DNA of 7,375 nucleotides from an uncultured Caulobacteraceae bacterium (GTDB lineage Bacteria; Pseudomonadota; Alphaproteobacteria; Caulobacterales; Caulobacteraceae): contig CAMLRH010000130.1 of assembly GCA_946482375.1 (NCBI GenBank), positions 1 to 7,375 of the forward strand, in the 5' to 3' direction. The number at the start of each line of letters is the position of its first letter. The stretch's first letter is position 1. The translations under genes were made by a program, and so were the position numbers. Under the pieces are notes generated by a model. That model was not told the origin of the DNA. It saw nothing but the letters and a program-made list of their open reading frames with translations, and did not search any database. Below are positions 4,939 through 7,375 of the stretch, one piece after another.

Positions 4939-6663
4939 CTAAGCCGCCTTCGTGAAGGTGTTCTCGCCAGAGACGACGGCCTCCAGCACGGCGTAGAGCT
5001 GCGCCGGTTCGATGGGCTTGCCGACGTAGCCGTTCATGCCGGCGGCGAGGCAGGCGTCCCAGTCCTTGGCCGTGGCCGAAGCGGTGATGGCGATCACCGG
5101 GGTGTCGCGGTTGGGCCCCGGCGTGGCGCGCAGGCGCCGCGTGGCCTCGCGACCGTCCATGTCGGGCATGTAGACGTCCATCAGCACCACGTCGAAGGGC
5201 TCGGCGGCCAGCCGTTCCAGCCCTTCCTCGGCCGAGGCCGCAAGCTGGGCGGTGACGCCGAGCGGGGCCAGCACCAGCGAGATCGCCTGGCGGTTCACGG
5301 CGTGGTCGTCGACGACGAGCACCCGGGCCTCGACCACGGCCGGCGCCTGCTCCGGGGCGGGGGCTTCGGTCTCTTCGAGAGTCAGGGCCAGGGTGAAGGT
5401 CGCGCCCTTGCCGGCGGCGCTGGCGACGGTGAGGTCGCCTTCCATCAGGCGGGCGAGCTGGCGGCTGATGACGAGGCCGAGCCCCGAGCCGCCGTGCTTG
5501 CGCGCCGCGCCCGGGTCGAGCTGGTCGTAGGGGGTGAAGAGGCGGACGATCTGGTCCGGCGTCATGCCGGGGCCAGTGTCCTCCACGGCGATCGAGACGG
5601 CCCCGTCCGGCCCGCTCTTCAGCCGCACGGTGACGGCGCCCTCCTGCGTGAACTTGATGGCGTTGGAGAGCAGGTTGTTGAGCACCTGGCGCAGCCGCGT
5701 CGGGTCGCCGGCCACCCACTGCGGCAGGCTCGCGGCGCCTTCGAGCCGCAGACGCAGGCCCTTGGCCACCGCCTGCGGCTTCCACATGCAGATGACCTCG
5801 GCGACCGTGCGGCGCAGGTCGAAGGGCACGTTCTCGACGCTCATGCGGCCGGCTTCCAGCCGCGACAGGTCGAGCATGTCGTTGAGCAGGGTGCGCATCA
5901 TCTGGCCGGCATGGCCGATCAGTTCGGCCTGGCTGCGGGCGCTGGCGCCGGCGGCGGTGCGTTCCAGCTCGTTGGCGCCGGCCAGGATCGCGCTGATGGG
6001 GGTGCGCAGCTCGTGGCAGATCATGGCCACGAAGGCGGACTTGGCGTCGACGGCCGCTTCGGCTTCGAGGCGGCGGCGTTCGGACTCGGCCATCGCCTCG
6101 CGCTCGGCGTTGCGCGCCTCCTCGGTGGTCAGCCAGGCGGCCAGCACGTTGAAGACGATGACGGCGACGGCGAAGATCATGCCGCCCATTTCCGCCGTCG
6201 AGGTCTGCCCCAGATCGAGCAGCGGCATGAGAGCCAGGAAGAATATGAAGGGCATGGATGAGACGAGGAAGGCCATCCGCGAGCCGCTGTTGATCGCCAC
6301 CATGTTGGCCAGCGAGCTCGCCATCACCGCGATACCGAGCGCGGGTCCGTATTCGCCACCGTAGACCCACAGCACCGGGCCAAGGCTGCCCGACACCAGG
6401 GCGGACGGGACGTAGAGCGAAATGGCGGTGAGGGTGGCGACCACGGGTGTCTGCGGCGGCGTCTTCAGCAGCCAGCGGTTCATCGCCAGTTCGAGCAGCT
6501 GGGCGCCGATATAGACCGCCAGCCAGATCCAGGCCTGCCACCACCCGAAGATGACGTGCAGGCCGAGCGCGACCAGCGTCACGGCCATGAACCTGAGCGG
6601 CATGTGACGCCTGCGCCCCCGCGCAGCCGCCAACAGCCCGTATCTGTCGGTGTTGTCCGACAT
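4939..6663 (-). CDS. Hybrid sensor histidine kinase / response regulator, membrane-bound
   Basis: A 574-residue hybrid two-component protein. Residues 24-178 hold about six hydrophobic segments (around 26-42, 44-62, 74-95, 107-125, 134-150 and 160-178) with only short loops, so the membrane domain itself may be the sensor. A charged linker (180-206) leads to the HisKA domain with phospho-acceptor His217 in ICHELRTP. The ATPase domain has an N-box with Asn334 (LLSNAIKF), G1 EDTGPGM (361-367) and G2 GGSGLGL (391-397). The C-terminal receiver (447-563) has acidic Asp452/Asp453, phospho-acceptor Asp496 (LMDVYMPDMDG), Thr527 and Lys549. All catalytic residues are present. No HPt or output domain is attached, so phosphate must pass to a partner encoded elsewhere. 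The signal is unknown. Its Shine-Dalgarno is weak. Confidence 0.93.
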   Translation of the reverse strand: MSDNTDRYGLLAAARGRRRHMPLRFMAVTLVALGLHVIFGWWQAWIWLAVYIGAQLLELAMNRWLLKTPPQTPVVATLTAISLYVPSALVSGSLGPVLWVYGGEYGPALGIAVMASSLANMVAINSGSRMAFLVSSMPFIFFLALMPLLDLGQTSTAEMGGMIFAVAVIVFNVLAAWLTTEEARNAEREAMAESERRRLEAEAAVDAKSAFVAMICHELRTPISAILAGANELERTAAGASARSQAELIGHAGQMMRTLLNDMLDLSRLEAGRMSVENVPFDLRRTVAEVICMWKPQAVAKGLRLRLEGAASLPQWVAGDPTRLRQVLNNLLSNAIKFTQEGAVTVRLKSGPDGAVSIAVEDTGPGMTPDQIVRLFTPYDQLDPGAARKHGGSGLGLVISRQLARLMEGDLTVASAAGKGATFTLALTLEETEAPAPEQAPAVVEARVLVVDDHAVNRQAISLVLAPLGVTAQLAASAEEGLERLAAEPFDVVLMDVYMPDMDGREATRRLRATPGPNRDTPVIAITASATAKDWDACLAAGMNGYVGKPIEPAQLYAVLEAVVSGENTFTKAA

Positions 6664-6761
6664 GACGCCCCGTTTCCCCTGATTACCCGAACAAGGTTAC
6701 CGGGCGGTCCCTAACAGACGCTGAAAGAACGACGATTTCTCAATAGTAAATCCACATTAAG
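6664..6761 (-). promoter_or_regulatory. Probable promoter region of the hybrid kinase
   Basis: This 98-bp gap lies between the upstream terminator and the kinase ATG. Its right part (about 6730-6761) is the most AT-rich stretch in the window, which in such a GC-rich genome suggests a promoter. I could not find a convincing -35/-10 pair, so no exact site is given. The strong terminator immediately upstream means the kinase needs its own promoter here. Confidence 0.35.
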
Positions 6762-6790
6762 AAAAAGGCCCGGCGTTTCCACCGGGCCTT
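6762..6790 (-). terminator. Intrinsic terminator of the 3-hydroxyacyl-CoA dehydrogenase gene
   Basis: On the minus strand a 9-bp perfect stem, AAGGCCCGG with CCGGGCCTT (arms 6782-6790 and 6765-6773), has an 8-nt loop and is followed by a T-run (TTTTTCTTAA). It begins 27 nt after the dehydrogenase stop codon. It is the clearest Rho-independent terminator in the window. It separates the dehydrogenase from the downstream kinase, which is on the same strand. Confidence 0.88.
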
Positions 6791-6817
6791 CAAGCATAGT
6801 TTCGTGCTTACAGAGAC

Positions 6818-7375
6818 TTATGCAGCCTTCGCCTTGCCGAAACGGCCGTAGAAGGTCTCCCCATTCTGGGCCATCTCGCGCAGAAGCTTGGGCGGCGCGA
6901 ACCGAGACCCGTATTTTTCTGTCAACTGGTCGCAAGTCTCGACGAAGTTCTTCACGCCGACCGAGTCGATCAGGCTGATCGGGCCGCCGGTCCAGGGCGC
7001 GAAACCCCAGCCCAGGATGGCGCCGACGTCGGCGTCACGCGGGTCGGTGACCACGTTCTCCTCGAAGCAGCGCGCCGCCTCGACCGCCTGGCGATAGAGG
7101 AGCCGGGTGCGGATCTCCTCGATCAGCGCCTTGTCGGCGTCGGCGGTCTTGACCGGGGCCAGTTCCGACAGGCCCGGCCACAGACGCTTCCCGCCGTCCG
7201 CCGGATAGTCGTAGAAGCCCTTGCCGTTCTTGCGGCCGTAACGGCCGAGATCGACGACCATCTTGGAGATCAGGGTGTCGACCGGGCCGGCGACATACTG
7301 GTCGCCGAGGTCCTTCCTTGTCGCTTCCCGGACCTTGTGGGCGAGGTCCAGCGCCACGTCGTCGTTCATCTCCAG
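6818..7375 (-). CDS. 3-hydroxyacyl-CoA dehydrogenase, FadB/FadJ type, C-terminal part (partial)
   Basis: The visible 185 residues are the C-terminal end of a larger protein that continues past the right edge; the frame is open through 7375 (…LEMNDDVALDL). The ATG at 7367 is therefore internal. LGRYGRKNGKGFYDYP and the later DADVGAILGWGFAPWTGGPISLID are hallmarks of the two C-terminal 3-hydroxyacyl-CoA dehydrogenase domains of multifunctional beta-oxidation proteins (FadB/FadJ alpha subunit). These combine enoyl-CoA hydratase and NAD-dependent dehydrogenase activity. The enoyl-CoA hydratase and NAD-binding parts would lie outside the window. The protein ends in KAKAA. An intrinsic terminator follows. 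Its partner is probably a thiolase, but the one in this window is 5.4 kb away on the opposite strand, so they are not co-transcribed. Confidence 0.93.
   Translation of the reverse strand: MEMNDDVALDLAHKVREATRKDLGDQYVAGPVDTLISKMVVDLGRYGRKNGKGFYDYPADGGKRLWPGLSELAPVKTADADKALIEEIRTRLLYRQAVEAARCFEENVVTDPRDADVGAILGWGFAPWTGGPISLIDSVGVKNFVETCDQLTEKYGSRFAPPKLLREMAQNGETFYGRFGKAKAA

Noticed and set aside
5302..6261. 319-codon plus-strand frame antisense to the kinase
   Set aside because: Low-complexity Gly/Ala/Arg/His-rich translation with no ribosome binding site or family resemblance; a GC-rich shadow.
4895..6544. 549-codon minus-strand frame overlapping the hybrid kinase
   Set aside because: It is the same strand in a shifted frame, very rich in Arg, Gly and Pro and without domains. 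The kinase frame has complete HisKA, ATPase and receiver motifs.
7367..7369. ATG as the start of a 183-residue protein at the right edge
   Set aside because: The frame stays open to the window end and the sequence aligns with the middle of FadB/FadJ dehydrogenase domains, so the gene is truncated by the window, not short.

Overview
The window is GC-rich DNA with a strong preference for G or C at third codon positions. The protein sequences look alphaproteobacterial, most like Caulobacterales (Caulobacter, Phenylobacterium, Brevundimonas). This placement is an inference from gene style and sequence feel, not from a search. No rRNA, tRNA, CRISPR array, transposase or phage gene is visible.

Layout from left to right. 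(1) Positions 1-41 hold the first 13 codons of a minus-strand gene whose N-terminus looks like a D-aminoacylase/amidohydrolase. (2) A 187-bp divergent control region (42-228) carries two symmetric operator-like sites. One matches the remembered PsrA-type box of fatty-acid degradation genes. (3) A complete thiolase (229-1416, +) follows, with a strong hairpin terminator behind it. (4) A probable 43-residue exported peptide gene (1543-1674, +) runs tail to tail into a minus-strand lipoprotein gene (1671-2192), and their stop codons overlap. (5) Only 29 bp separates the lipoprotein start from a divergent run of three plus-strand genes: a DNA cytosine-5 methyltransferase (2222-3322), cysteine synthase cysK (3406-4383) and the very-short-patch-repair endonuclease vsr (4380-4826). 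vsr overlaps cysK by GTGA. (6) A pair of inverted, CTCGAG-centred palindromic repeats (about 4781-4936) closes vsr and faces the end of the next gene. (7) A minus-strand hybrid sensor kinase/response regulator (4939-6663) follows. (8) An intrinsic terminator and the C-terminal 185 residues of a minus-strand FadB/FadJ-type 3-hydroxyacyl-CoA dehydrogenase run off the right edge.

Functional reading. The two ends carry fatty-acid beta-oxidation enzymes, a thiolase and a multifunctional hydroxyacyl-CoA dehydrogenase. They point towards each other and are not one operon. The middle carries a cytosine methylation and T:G mismatch repair pair. The methyltransferase creates 5-methylcytosine, which deaminates to T, and Vsr nicks the resulting T:G mismatches. 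No restriction endonuclease is visible, so the methyltransferase looks orphan within this window. The housekeeping cysK gene sits between the two partners and is the gene to which vsr is translationally coupled.

The most interesting points are the PsrA-like operator in front of the thiolase, the methyltransferase-cysK-vsr arrangement, the Vsr C-terminus apparently encoded by a repeat, and the unannotated-looking small exported peptide. Nothing here amounts to a clearly new multi-gene system.
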